From Thinopyrum elongatum (lineage: Eukaryota > Streptophyta > Magnoliopsida > Poales > Poaceae): a stretch of 64,000 nt of DNA. The stretch spans positions 49,165,375-49,229,374 of the forward strand of contig CM022298.1 of the NCBI GenBank assembly GCA_011799875.1, written 5' to 3'. The notes under the pieces were generated by a model. It did not search any database and had not been told where the DNA came from. It saw only the letters and a program-made list of their open reading frames with translations. This document shows positions 23,105 to 33,921 of this stretch, piece by piece. Position numbers and translations under genes: made by a program. How positions within the stretch are numbered: the first letter of the stretch is position 1; every line of letters starts with the position of its first letter.

Positions 23105-24678
23105 TGATGCGGCTTGAAACTGCGTCGGTATTTCCCCAAAGAGGAAGGGATAATGCAGTAAAACTACGGTTGCTATTTCCCTCAGTTATGAAACCAAGGT
23201 ATCAATCTAGTAGGATAACCAAGCAACACTATGTAAACGGTACCTGCACACAAAGAACAAATCCTCGCAACCCAACGCGTAAGAGGGGTTGTGAATCCCT
23301 CCTCGGTAAAAAGATAGATTGGTTTGTATGTGTTTGGATAAATAGATCGAAATAAAACGCGAAATAAAAGATGCAAATAAAAAGTGCAGCAAAGTATTTT
23401 TGGGTTTTTGGAATAATAGATCTGAAAAGAAATGCGGTGAAACATAGATCTGAAAGCAATATGATAGAAGATAGACCCTGGGGCCGTAGATTTCACTAGT
23501 GGTTTCTCTCGAGAAAATAGCACACGGTGGGCAGACAAATTACTGTTGAGTAATTGATAGAAGATCGAATAATTATGACGATATCCAAGGCAATGATCAA
23601 TATATAGGCATCACGTCCAAGATTAGTAGACCGACTCCTGCCTGCATCTTCTACTATTACTCCACACATCGACCGCTATCCAACATGCATCTAGTATATT
23701 AAGTTCATGGAGAAACGGAGTAATGCGATAAGAACGATGACATGATGTAGACAAGATCTATTCATGTATGAATAGACCCCATCTTGTTATCCTTAATAGC
23801 AACGATACGTACGTGCCTCGCTACCCTTTCTATCACTGGGTGAGGACACCGTAAGATCGAACTCATCACAAAGCACCTCTTCCCATGGCAAGAAAAATCG
23901 ATCTAGTTGGCCTAACTAAACCAAAGATTCGAAGAAGAAATACGAGGTTATGAATGATCATGCATATAAGAGATCAAAGAAACCCAAATAATATTCATGG
24001 ATATAGATCTGATCATAAACTCAAAGTTCATCGGATCCCAACAAACACACCACAAAAAGATTTACATCAAATAGATCTCCAAGAGACCATTGTATTGAGA
24101 ATCAAAAAGAGAGAAGAAGCCACCTAGCTACTGCGTACGGACCTATAGGTCTATGGTGGACTACTCACGGATCATCGGAGAGGTACCAATGAGGATGATG
24201 ACCCCCTCCGTGATGGTGTTAGATTGGATATCGTGGTTCTAGAACTTGCGATGGATGGAATTGTGTTTCGTCGACTCCCCTAGGGTTTCTGGAATATTTT
24301 GGTATTTATAGAGCGAAGAGGCGGTGTAGGAGACCCCTGTAGGCCCCACAACCCACCAGGGCACGCCTGGGCTCATGGGCGTGCCTTGGTGTCATGTGGT
24401 CCCCACGGGCCTCCCCCAGGTGCTTCCTTGGCTCCCAAGTTGTCTTCTGGTCCCAAAAAAATCTCCAAAAAGTTTCGCTGCATTTGGACTCCGTTTGATA
24501 GGGATATTCTGCGAAGTAAAAAACAATCAAAAAACAGCAACTAGCACTGGGCACTATGTCAATAGGTTAGTCCCAAAAAATGATATAAAGTTGCTACAAA
24601 ATGATTGTAAAACATCCAAGAATGATAATATAACAACATGGAACAAACAAAAATTATAGATACGTTGGAGACGTATCA
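23105..24678 (-). repeat. 5' LTR of element F
   Basis: Right LTR of the minus-strand element, TGATGCGGCTTG to GACGTATCA on the plus strand, followed by the TSD CAAAC. Confidence 0.9.
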
Positions 24679-24683
24679 CAAAC

Positions 24684-25281
24684 CCATTCATATTTTCATA
24701 TTGCAATATACCTACTGTATTCTAACTTTACCATGGCTTATACCCCCTGATACAATCCATAGATTCATCAAAATAAGCACACAATGCAACAAAAACAGAA
24801 TTTGTCAAAAATAGAACGGTCTATAAAGACGCAAAGTTTACTCATACTTCTGAAAGTCAAACAATTCTAAAAAAGTGGGACAACGTAGGCAATTTGTATA
24901 TCAATATTGTGTAAAAAAATCAGAATTTTTTGTCGCTTCTGTGAATTTTAACAATTCTACTACTGGACGCAAAAGATTCTGTTTTTCATCAAGATCAAAT
25001 CAACTATCATCCAACATGGCCCCAAGGCTTTACTTGGCACAAACACTAATTAAAACATAAAAAACACAATCATAACCGTAGCATAATTGTGCAAACACTC
25101 AAGAACAGAAAGGGTTGCCTCCCAACAAGCACTCTTGTTTTATGCCCCTAGCTAGGCATAATGCATAGATTCAGGTATTGTCATCTTTGGTTTTTGCTCC
25201 ATAGGTTGCCCTCATGATTGATTCATATGGTGGCTTAATTTTAGTTCTAGGGAAGTGTTCCATACCCTTCTTTAGAGGAAA
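24684..25281 (-). other. Element D leader-like non-coding segment
   Basis: Continuation of element D right of element F. It runs parallel to 21710-22190 of F, with ctgtttttca and gcataattgtgcaaacactc phrases. It lies 3' of the protease remnant on the minus strand. No gene is seen. Confidence 0.7.
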
Positions 25282-25615
25282 CTAGAATTTAATATTCCCT
25301 TCTTTCATATCAATCACGGCACCACTAGTTCTTAAAAACGGTCTACCAAGTATTATAGGACAAGACGGATTGCAATTGTTATCAAGCACCATAAAGTCTA
25401 TGGGCACATAGTTCATATATGCAAGAATAAGAACATCATTAATTCTTCCCAAAGGCTTTTTAATAGTAGAATCCGCCAAGTGCAAATTAAGAGAAAATTC
25501 TTCAATATTAGTAAAACCAAGCACATCACATAGAGATTTCGGAATTTTGGAAACACTAGCACCCAAATCACATAAAGCATTGCACTCATAATTTTTTATA
25601 TTTACTTTAATGGTG
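25282..25615 (-). pseudogene. Element D aspartic protease remnant
   Basis: The minus-strand frame 25566-25282 reads GASVSKIPKSLCDVLGF, then LHLADSTIKKPLGRINDVL, then NPSCPIILGRPFLRTSGAVI. These are the retropepsin-like D-x-GAS start and the ILGRPFL block of Gypsy proteases. Upstream codons continue the fold toward about 25610. The enzyme would cut the Gag polyprotein in the virus-like particle. After ..KEGNIKF a stop comes, and no reverse transcriptase follows, so the element ends its coding part here. It appears to be a non-autonomous gag-protease element. Confidence 0.75.
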
Positions 25616-25682
25616 GGTTCCTATTCATCATATAATTTTCTAGGAATAGAAATCTCTAACTCCAATTTTTCTTCTAAAGCTT

Positions 25683-26230
25683 TTAGCATGGCACCACAAT
25701 ATGTTTAGTAAAAGCTTTATTTTGTTCATAGGCATTGTGTGAATTTATCATGGATTGCAACAAAGAAATACACTCAATCAAAGAACAACTATCATAATTA
25801 AAGTCTTTGTAATCCAAAAGAGTGGGCACATCACTATTTAAAGTTTTGACCTCTCCAAACCCACTTTTATCAAAAATTTCAACAAGATTTTCACCCTCCG
25901 AATTATGGGGACGCCTTCTAGCTAAAGTTGACTCTTCTTTAGTCCCTTTATCATCGATTTTAATATTACTAAACAAGGAATCAATAGAAGAAACACCAAT
26001 CATTTAAAGATCTTCATCATTATTATGAAAGCAATCAGTCGAAAATGCTCTTTCTAAAAATTCTCTTTTAGCTCTAAGCATATTGGTTCTTTTCTTACTT
26101 TCATCCATGGAAACAAATAAAGCTTTAATTGATTCATTGACATCAACCATAGGTGGAAAAATTTAAATCTTGAGATTTTCTACATCATGTGAAATTCTAT
26201 CAATGCTTCTAGACATATCATCAATCTTGT
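25683..26230 (-). pseudogene. Element D decayed region between Gag and protease
   Basis: The minus frame 26003-25683 is open for 106 codons (for example ARRRPHNSEGENLVEIFDKS), preceded by a stretch with several stops and frameshifts up to 26230. It is read as the degraded C-terminal part of gag leading to the protease. No other function is suggested. Confidence 0.6.
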
Positions 26231-27253
26231 TCAACTTTCTTCTATCATAGTGTTGAAAACTTTTTGCGCATTGATACATTCTTTAATATTACTCTCAAGA
26301 TCATAGGGCATCCTATTATTATTATGAGAAGAATTATCATAGGAATTGCCATAATTATTAGAGGAATTTCCAAGAAAAGGCCTAGGATTAAAATTACCTC
26401 TATAAGCATTGTTATTAAAATTGTTTCGAGAAATAAAATTCACATCTACGGGATCACTATTTTTCTCAATCAAAGTAGAGAAAGGAACATCATTAAGATC
26501 AATAGGAGCATTTTTACTGGCAACCAGCTTGATAAGTGCATCAACTTTTTCACTCAAAGTACTAATTTCTTCAACCGAATTAACTTTTTTACTAGTAGGT
26601 GCTCTTTCGGTATGCCATTGTGAATAATTTGCCATAATATTATCAAGCAATTTAGTAGCTTCACACAAAGTAATTTCCATAAAAGTACCATCCATGGCGG
26701 AATCTAAAATATTTCTAGAAAAAAAATTCAATCCCGCATAAAAACTTTGTATAATCATCCAAAGATTTAAACCATGAGTAGGACAATTTCTTAGCATTAA
26801 TTTCATTCTTTCCCAACATTGCACAACATGTTCATGCTCAAGTTGCTTAAAATTCATGATTTGATTTCTAAGGGAAATATTTTTTGCGGGCGGAAAATAC
26901 TTAGTAATAAAAGCATCTTTGTACTTATCCCAATAATCGATACTATTGCGAGGCAAAGATGAAAACCAATTTTTTGCACGATTCCTCAAATAGAAAGGAA
27001 ATAATTTCAAATTCACAATATCATTGTCCACATCTTTTTTCTTTTGCATATCACACAATTCTACGAAAGTGTTTAGATGGGATGTGGCATCCTCACTAGG
27101 AGTACCGGAAAATTGCGCTTTCATAACAAGATTCAACAAAGCGGCATTAATATCATAAGACTCTGCACTAGCGGCGGGAGGAGCAATCGGGGTACTAATA
27201 AAATCATTATTATTAGTAAAAAAATCACACAATTTGGTATTTTCTTGAGACAT
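26231..27253 (-). pseudogene. Element D Gag protein (truncated by nonsense)
   Basis: The likely start is ATG 27253-27251 (MSQENTKLCDFFTNN), 180 bp downstream of the PBS; the longer open frame up to 27442 is untranslated leader. The body carries the retrotransposon Gag domain: FPFYLRNRAKNWFSSLPRNS, then KYKDAFITKYFPPAKNISLR, then LMLRNCPTHGLN. A C-terminal Asn-rich tail (NNNAYRGNFNPRPFLGNSS) follows. Gag forms the virus-like particle in which reverse transcription happens. The frame stops at 26231 after NTMIEES, while homology continues beyond, so this copy is broken. No zinc knuckle was seen. Confidence 0.8.
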
Positions 27254-27432
27254 CGTGTCTACGCAAACAAGAAAGAGATCTGACGAGAAAAAGGCGAACA
27301 AAAAACAAGGCAAAAAAAGGAAAATATTTTTGTGAAGTGGGGGAGATGAAAACAAGAGGCAAATGGCAAATAAAGCACATTGCAAGGAGATGAGATTTGT
27401 GATTGTGTACCTGATAGATCTAGAGTTGATTC

Positions 27433-27449
27433 TCCCCGGCAACGGCGCC
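27433..27449 (-). other. Primer-binding site of element D (tRNA-Asp)
   Basis: The plus strand reads TCCCCGGCAACGGCGCC, the complement of the PBS, 11 bp before the LTR. It fixes the minus orientation of element D. Confidence 0.88.
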
Positions 27450-27460
27450 GAAATTATTCC

Positions 27461-29014
27461 TCATTGCTTGTATCCGTGTTGGTATTTTCCCCGAAGAGGA
27501 GAGGATGATGTAGCACAGCAACGGTAAATATATCCCTCAGTTATGAAACCAAGGTATCAATCCAGTAGGAGGATCCACCAACTATGTTAGTAGTACGTTC
27601 ACACAAATAACAAAAACTTGCAACCAACGCGTAAGAGGGGTTGTCAAACCCTCCTCGATATTGAGATGGATTAAATAGTATAAGATTGGATAAATGGATC
27701 TGATGAAAACACAAAATAAAATAAATAAAGAAAAAGTGCAGCAAGGTATTTTTTGGTTTTTGGATAAATAGATCTGAAGCAATATGCTAGAAAATAGACA
27801 CGTGGTCGTAGATTTCACTAGAGGCTTCTCTCGAGAAAATAGCATACGGTGGGTAAACAAATTACTGTTGGGCAATTGATAGAAAAGCAAATGATCATGT
27901 ATATAGGCTTCACGTCCAAGATTAGTAGACTGAAATGATTCTGCATCTACTAGTATTACTCCACACATCGACCTCTATCCAGCATGCATCTAGTGTATTA
28001 AGTTCATGAAGAAACGGAGTAATGCTGTAACGATGACATGATGTAGACAAGATCTATTCATGTAGGAATATACCCCATCTTTTTATCCTTAATGGCAATG
28101 ATACGTGTGTGTCATGTCTCGTTTTGTCACTAAAATTGAGCACCGCAAGATCGAACCCAACACAAAGCACCTCTTCCCATGGCAAGAAAAAATAATCTAG
28201 TTGGCCAAACCAAACCAAAATTTCGGAGAAGAAATACGAGACTATAACAATCATGCATATAAGAGTTCAACAAAGACTCAAATAATATTCATAGATAGAT
28301 TTGATCATAAACTCACAATTCATCGGAGCCCAACAAACACGCCACAAAAAGTCATTACATCAAATAGATCTCCAAGAACATCGAGGAGAACATTGTATTG
28401 AGAATCAAAAAGAGAGAGAGGAAGCCATCTAGCTACTGCCTACAGACCCGTAGGTCTGTGGTAAACTACTCACGCATCATCGGAGGAGCACCAATGAGGA
28501 TGATGAACCCCTCTGTGATCGTTTCCCCCTTCGGCAAGGTGCTGGAAAAGGCCTCCAGATTGGATCTCATGGTTCTGGAACTTGCGGCGGTGGAAACTTT
28601 GATCTCTCGACTCCCCTAGGGTTTTTGGAATATTTGGGTATTTATAGAGCTGACAGGCGGTGGAGAGGGGGCCTGTGGGCCCCACTACCCACCAGGGCAC
28701 GCCAGGGGCCTCTGGCGCGCCCTGGTGCCTTGTGGGCCCCATGGGCCTCCCCTCGGTACTTCCTTGGCTCCCAAGTTGTCTTCTGGGCAGAAAAAATCTC
28801 CAAAATATTTCGTGGCATTTGGACTTCGTTTAGTACTGATATTCTGTGAAGTAAAAAAAGCAAAAAAGAACAGCAACTAGCACTGGGCACTATGTCAATA
28901 TGTTAGTCCCAAAAAATGATATAAAGTTGCTATAAAATGAATATAAAACATCCAAGATTGATAATATAACAGCATGGAACAATAAAAAATTATAGATATG
29001 TTGGAGACGTATCA
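27461..29014 (-). mobile_element. 5' LTR of Gypsy element D
   Basis: About 1554 bp, related throughout to the LTRs of element F. It ends TTGGAGACGTATCA at 29014. The left edge has a damaged terminus (tcattg in place of tgatg). The following bases GAGCC begin the interior of a CACTA element, so D probably inserted in that CACTA or was joined to it by deletion; the other end of D is lost. Confidence 0.8.
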
Positions 29015-30668
29015 GAGCCTCCTGCCAAGAAGAAGTTAGCTCACGATATGACTGATGAGGAAACCAAAGCGATCGTGGTTTCTGAAGTGAAGTCCCATTT
29101 TGCACCGAAATTGCCCCCGCCGCCAAAAGAGATATTGCCTACGAAAATCATAAAACACTTTGTGGACTTTCTTGAGCGACCCCTTGGACATGTGGAGAAT
29201 AGGCCATCAGACTATGACCGCTCTATTAGGAAGTCATATGAGGAACAAATGCAGCAGTCGATACGTAGAAGTAATAATAAACGCGGGAAAGCAGTTCCCC
29301 AGCTCGGAGAACTGGCAATGCAATCGATCCCCCCGCTCAAGGTGATTACCGATAAGGTAACCGACGCTGCTAGAGACATTGGTATCAGTGTTGATCAACT
29401 CGTAGGCACCGAGGAAGTCCCCGTGGCTGATGTAGCATGGCAATATGTCCCCGGGAAAACACTGTTCGGACCTGAGCAGGTCCCGCATCTATCAACACAA
29501 ATGCGAAGATTGGATGAGTGGTACATGAAAGAAGTAAAGAACGGGTGAGAGATGCTCATGGTGAAAACGAGCTATGCATTGAGTTTCTAGAAATTTTTTA
29601 GTTATACAATCAAGACGCACTCGACAAATCTATCGTCAGTTGCTATTGTCTGTAAGTGATTTCTTTCTGTAATTTAAGTCTCTAGCTCGGCTCGTTCATT
29701 GCCTGTAATTATCCTTACTATATTCTTTTGTACGCTATTATGCAGAATGAAGATTCTCGAATGAAAAAGAGATGCAACCTATGACATTGGGTTCGTTGAC
29801 ACATATATCATTAATGAAAAAATGATACAAGACCACGCCAAAGACTGAGAGGATAACTTGCTAAGGTTTATGAAGGCACTAAATACCAGAACAGAAATAC
29901 TGTTTCCTTACAACTTCAAATGAGTGTTACTGTCTTATACTACAAATTCTATTTTGCTTACACGATGTTAAGTGTAGTTGATGAGTTACGCATGCCTGCT
30001 TATATAAACGTGCGCAGGTACCACTGGATCCTGCTAATCGTTAAATTTGACGTTGGAACTGTTGAAACCCTGGACTCACTAGGTAAAGACCCTCGAGAAT
30101 ACACCAGCGTGTTTTTGATGCCCGATAGGTAATTTCAATCATTATCGCACTATATCGACCTCTTTCGTTCATTTCCTGATATAAAGTAATTAATAACTCA
30201 TTTATTCATTTTCTTTGCCGGGCAGGGTTTGGAAACTGTTCATCAATGATTTTGTCGATGAATGGAAAACGGAGCTGCGTTGGCGACGGCCCAATGTAAT
30301 TAAGTAGTACTAGCTAGGTATGCGCGTCTCTTTAATTCTAGTTTCAATACCATTATCATGCTTGATTATTATCTTATTGAATTTTATTATCGGAAAGTGC
30401 ATAAGGCAGAAACAGTGGACTAATTTATGTGTATACTACGTTTGCGAGAATATTCGCATGACGACCGAATGGAGCAGAGATGTAAGACAACTTCTGGTAT
30501 GTAAATACTATTCACAATTTTTTATGATGATCTATTATATATACACACAACTGATATATTCATATTGATCTCCTTCTTTAAAGATGGAAGAGATGCGGGA
30601 CAAGCTCCTACCAGAGAACCGCAAACGAGCAATTCAAGAGGAAATTACCAGATTTTTTTGCTGACGGA
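29015..30668 (+). pseudogene. CACTA second gene with Ulp1/C48 cysteine-protease-like domain
   Basis: A multi-exon gene cut at its 5' end. Exon 1 runs from 29015 to about 29651, with a frameshift after MKEVKNG (29548) and a gtaagt donor at 29652. Later exons lie near 29748-29922 (DIGFVDTYIINEK ... TEILFPYNF, two stops), 30019-30129, 30226-30306, 30380-30497 and 30582-30668. The C48 signature residues are present: His in YHWILLIVKF, Asp in VETLDSLGKDP, Cys in NLCVYYVCENI. The Ulp1 family removes SUMO from proteins in the nucleus; what it does in a transposon is not established. The stops and frameshift mark it as dead. Exon borders are approximate and by analogy with 62377-63997. Confidence 0.7.
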
Positions 30669-30737
30669 GGTCATATATGAAAGCGAAGAATACCATTGCC
30701 GCTAATGCCTGCATGTAATCATCTCTAAATTGTAGGA

Positions 30738-30783
<46 letters not shown>
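30738..30783 (+). repeat. (TA)n microsatellite
   Basis: An uninterrupted run of alternating T and A in the AT-rich non-coding part of the CACTA element, directly after the last exon. Confidence 0.9.
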
Positions 30784-30785
<2 letters not shown>

Positions 30786-30944
30786 TCGTACGACAAATTA
30801 TATTATATATGCATAACGTGTACAATATGTAGTAGCGTAAAATATGTTTGAAATGAAAAAGAATTGAATGGAAAACACAAAATGAAAAGGACAAATAAAC
30901 CATAAACCCTAAACCCTAAAACTCTAAACCCCAACACAAAATCC

Positions 30945-31200
30945 ATGGTCCCGGTTGGTGTCACCAACCGGGACTAAAGGTCCTCCAGCCCCCGGCGCTA
31001 GCTCGCGGCCACGTGGAAGGACCTTAGTCCCGGTTGGTGTCACCAACCGGGATTAAAGGTCCTCCAACCCCCAGCGCACGCACGTGGCCACGTGGAGGGA
31101 CTTTAGGACTAAAGGGTGGGGGCCTTTGGTCCCAATTTCGTTGCCCCGGTTGGTGACCCGGGACTAAAGGCCGTTGCCAACCTGGACGAAAGCCCCGTTT
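30945..31200. repeat. CACTA subterminal hairpin repeats
   Basis: Two perfect copies of GGTTGGTGTCACCAACC plus a degenerate third near 31144-31160, each followed by a GGGAC/TTAAAGG phrase. Similar but distinct hairpins (GGTTCTTATACGAACC) flank the CACTA end at 62018. Such repeats are likely transposase-binding sites. Confidence 0.75.
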
Positions 31201-31210
31201 TCCACTAGTG

Positions 31211-32625
31211 CACGCACTTCCTCCACAAACTGGACACGTTCGCTCTCGATACTCAGAGACTCAAAAATGTGGGGGCCTGACACGGACGGAAGACTAAAAA
31301 ATAATAGTAATTGAATTAATAAAAAGCCCCCGCATCCATCATTAGGAAGATGGCCTATCACTGTGAATCTTCTCTGCCCGGAACTGGTGAAGATTCAAAG
31401 TTATGGTCCATCTCCTTAACAGGGGTGTAATGAAGACCGAAGCTTACTGCATTTGGACTATTCGACTATTTAAACAGGTCTTGTTGCTTGTCTCTGGGCG
31501 AGGTGGGACTAAAGTTTGCGGAGATACTGATCTTTACCGAGAGCCACACTTGGCAAAGAAGTGCAACTGTGACCGTGCCTTTAGTCGCTGCCGGATGTGC
31601 CACGTGGCGAAACATTGCCGTGCGGCGGCTGTTTGGCTCTCAGCAAATAGTGTCTTTGCCGAGTGTTTTCGTTTTGCCGAGGTCTACTCTCGGCAACATC
31701 CTTCGTTTGCCGAGATGCTCCTTTTGCAGAGAGTCCCTCCCGGCGTCTGTGACTTTGCCGAGTGCCCATGATTTAGCTCTTGGCGAAGAGCCTGGCACAC
31801 GGCGTATACGAAAATTCCAGAAGTGAAAGCAAATATTTATCCAGCCATTCGTGAATCAAAACTACTTTTCTTGTACATTTAAGGGTAATTCATCTTCATC
31901 TTTTTCCTGCAAAAAGGTAATATATCTTCAAATGATCAATTAATGTGAATGTTTGATCCCATGGATTTTTCTTTCAAGATATTCAAAAATTCAATCAGAA
32001 ACCACAACTCTAATAATTAACTATAGATTTCATAATTCCAAGATTGTTATTATAAACGATTATAACAAATACTATTGCATGTTATTTGAGCACACTATGC
32101 TTAAATTTATTGGATCTCTAGGGTTGATTTGTTTTACTCTATCAACAAGAAAGCAATGTATGTCTCTTTCTACATGCTTAGAAATACGGAAATACTAGGT
32201 AATACACATTTTGAGATACACATATAATGTATCAATGTCTAAATTATTGTGTGTTATACGAAAAGGGTTAAATCTCAGTCGACTGAGACCTAGCCACACT
32301 CTTTAGATAAAGTACATGTATATTATCTATGGGGTTAAACATTTCTGGAAGTATCATTCCAAAACTTTTTTAAATGACGATTGCATATCTCTTGCACTAA
32401 TGCAAGTTCTCACGTTTGCCAGATCAGCAACAAGAAAAGAAATGAGATTAAGATAGACATGCAAACTGTACAACTCCAAAAGGTATGGACACGTATCTTA
32501 AGTCTCGTTGTTTCCTTCAGAAAGTATTACATAGACCACATAAACCATTATGTCCCTGTTTATATCGAATTACAGAAGGAATCATTAATTCTCAAATTAA
32601 ATTGATCACATAAGAAATATATTGA
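31211..32625. other. Intergenic region 3' of the kinase gene
   Basis: Starts at the CACTA boundary. From about 31480 to 31800 the motif tttgccgag / ctcggcaa occurs several times in both orientations, resembling subterminal repeats of another grass CACTA family, but no terminus was found. From 31860 to 32625 it is AT-rich and is probably the 3' flank of the kinase gene. No other gene is supported; a 65-codon minus ORF at 31164-31361 crosses the CACTA end and is unlikely to be real. Confidence 0.5.
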
Positions 32626-33808
32626 CTACCGGGGGTACCTTGATAATAACAAATAATCTGCTTCCAAGCTATACTGCCGGCTTGTTTCCTGCATATTCGT
32701 ACCCTCAATCACAGGATACTTCGGCACATCCATGTCATGCATCACAAAGCTATCATGAGAGGCCCCAAGGCTCTCGAGTTTCATCTCCACTTGCCTCATG
32801 GTTGGCCGGTGGTCTCCTTCAATACTAACGCATGCCACTGCCAACACAGACACCTCTTCAACCTCCTTGCCGCCTTCTTGCACGACCTGAGGATCTAGCA
32901 CACGAACCAGCTTGCCTGCTGCTAGCGAAGCGGTGAAATATGTGACAAGGGTTTCCTCCTCGGATGAACGATATGAGCATGGTTTTTTCCTAGTGAGAAG
33001 CTCCATGAGGAGGACGCCAAAGCTGTAAACGTCGCTCCTTTCGGTCAGCCGTCCCGAGTAGTAGTACATGGGGTCTAGGTACCCAAATGTCCCTTGGATT
33101 GCGGTTGTGGTCCCTGTTTGCTCGACCGGAATGCACCTGGAAGCTCCAAAGTCTGACACCTTTGCTATGAGAGTGCCATCTAACAGAATGTTTTGGGACT
33201 TGATATCCCTGTGGACTATTGGGAACGAAACGGCAGAGTGAAGGTAAGCGAGAGCTCTCGCTGTTTCGGTTGCGATCCTTAGCCGGTCTTCCCATGTAAG
33301 GGATGGTGCGGGTTCTTGGATGTGAAGATGATGGTAAAGGGTCCCATTGGAGATGAACTCATACACCAGCAGCGGCACCTCCGTCTCGAGGCAGCACCCG
33401 AAGAGTTTCACCACGTTTCGATGATTGATCTGCGAGAGGATGGCTACCTCATTTATGAACTCATCAATCTCCCTTTGGATCGCGACCTTAGACTTCTTGA
33501 TCGCCACGACATGCAGGTCTGACATGATGCCTTTGTAGACCGTGCCGTGCCCTCCTCCACCGATCTCGCGAGCTTTGTCGAAATTGTTTGTGGCCTTTTG
33601 TAGCTCCACCAAGGGGATGATCATCCTCTCGGCGATGTCCGCCCTCTGAGACACCAATTGCTGCAACAGATGCCCTCGATTTTGTTTGAAGAATCTCTTC
33701 TTGAGCATTTTTGCCCTCCGCTGCTTCATCTTTCGCGTCGCCAAAATGGCACCAAATACCATGAGTAGAAGGCCAGCTCCACTGCAACTCCAATGCCGAC
33801 ACTTAAAC
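32626..33808 (-). CDS. Wall-associated kinase, exon 2 (juxtamembrane and kinase domain)
   Basis: This exon encodes most of the membrane segment (GLLLMVFGAILA), a basic juxtamembrane stretch (RKMKQRRAKMLKKRFF) and a complete Ser/Thr kinase. Visible motifs are the P-loop GGGGHGTVYKG, VAIKKSK (ATP lysine), HRNVVKLFGCCLETEVPLL, the catalytic loop HRDIKSQNILLD (RD type), DFGASR, and GTFGYLDPMYYY. It would act at the plasma membrane, phosphorylating proteins after cell-wall sensing. Exon start by the acceptor cttcag/g at 33808; stop at 32626-32628. With that acceptor, the frame inherited from exon 1 shifts after GIGVAV because one base is missing near 33780, and reaches TGA at 33728-33726. The kinase frame is therefore only read if another acceptor is used, for example the AG just before ctggcc. 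Confidence 0.85.
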
Positions 33809-33921
33809 CTGAAGAATGTGCACAAATAATGCATGTTTGTTGTTAAATAAGGAAGAATCTCTGAAACAGAGCATGAACAGATGCAATCTCCGATGTGCAG
33901 TCGGCTTGTATTATTGCTCAC
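33809..33921 (-). other. Wall-associated kinase intron
   Basis: A 113-bp intron with donor GTGAGC (33921-33916) and acceptor ttcttcag (ends 33809), phase 1. An intron between the EGF-coding exon and the membrane-kinase exon is the usual arrangement in this family. Confidence 0.75.

Larger units (their letters stand above)
18161..24678 (-). mobile_element. Complete non-autonomous Gypsy element F, TSD CAAAC
   Basis: A 6518-bp element with two LTRs (18161-19733, 1573 bp; 23105-24678, 1574 bp), each TGATG...GACGTATCA on the plus strand. It has a tRNA-Asp primer-binding site next to the right LTR and a purine-rich tract next to the left LTR (complement of 19734-19749). Perfect CAAAC duplications stand at 18156-18160 and 24679-24683. 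The minus orientation follows from the PBS. It holds one ORF (22195-22896) and no reverse transcriptase or integrase, so it would need enzymes from another element. It sits inside the related element D. About 11 mismatches occur in the first 119 aligned LTR bases, suggesting an old insertion. Confidence 0.92.
29015..31210 (+). mobile_element. CACTA transposon, 3' part, with Ulp1-like gene
   Basis: The left end is missing (joined to the element D LTR). The right end is a CACTA terminus: the inverse of CACTAGTGGAAAACGGGG ends at 31210. Before it, 30945-31200 contains repeated palindromes GGTTGGTGTCACCAACC with GGGACTAAAGG, the usual subterminal hairpins. It contains the decayed protease-like gene described separately. 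A second, inverted relative starts at 62018. Confidence 0.8.

Noticed and set aside
30738..30783. TA repeat as a cruciform or regulatory site
   Set aside because: Plain microsatellite in non-coding transposon sequence; no supporting context.
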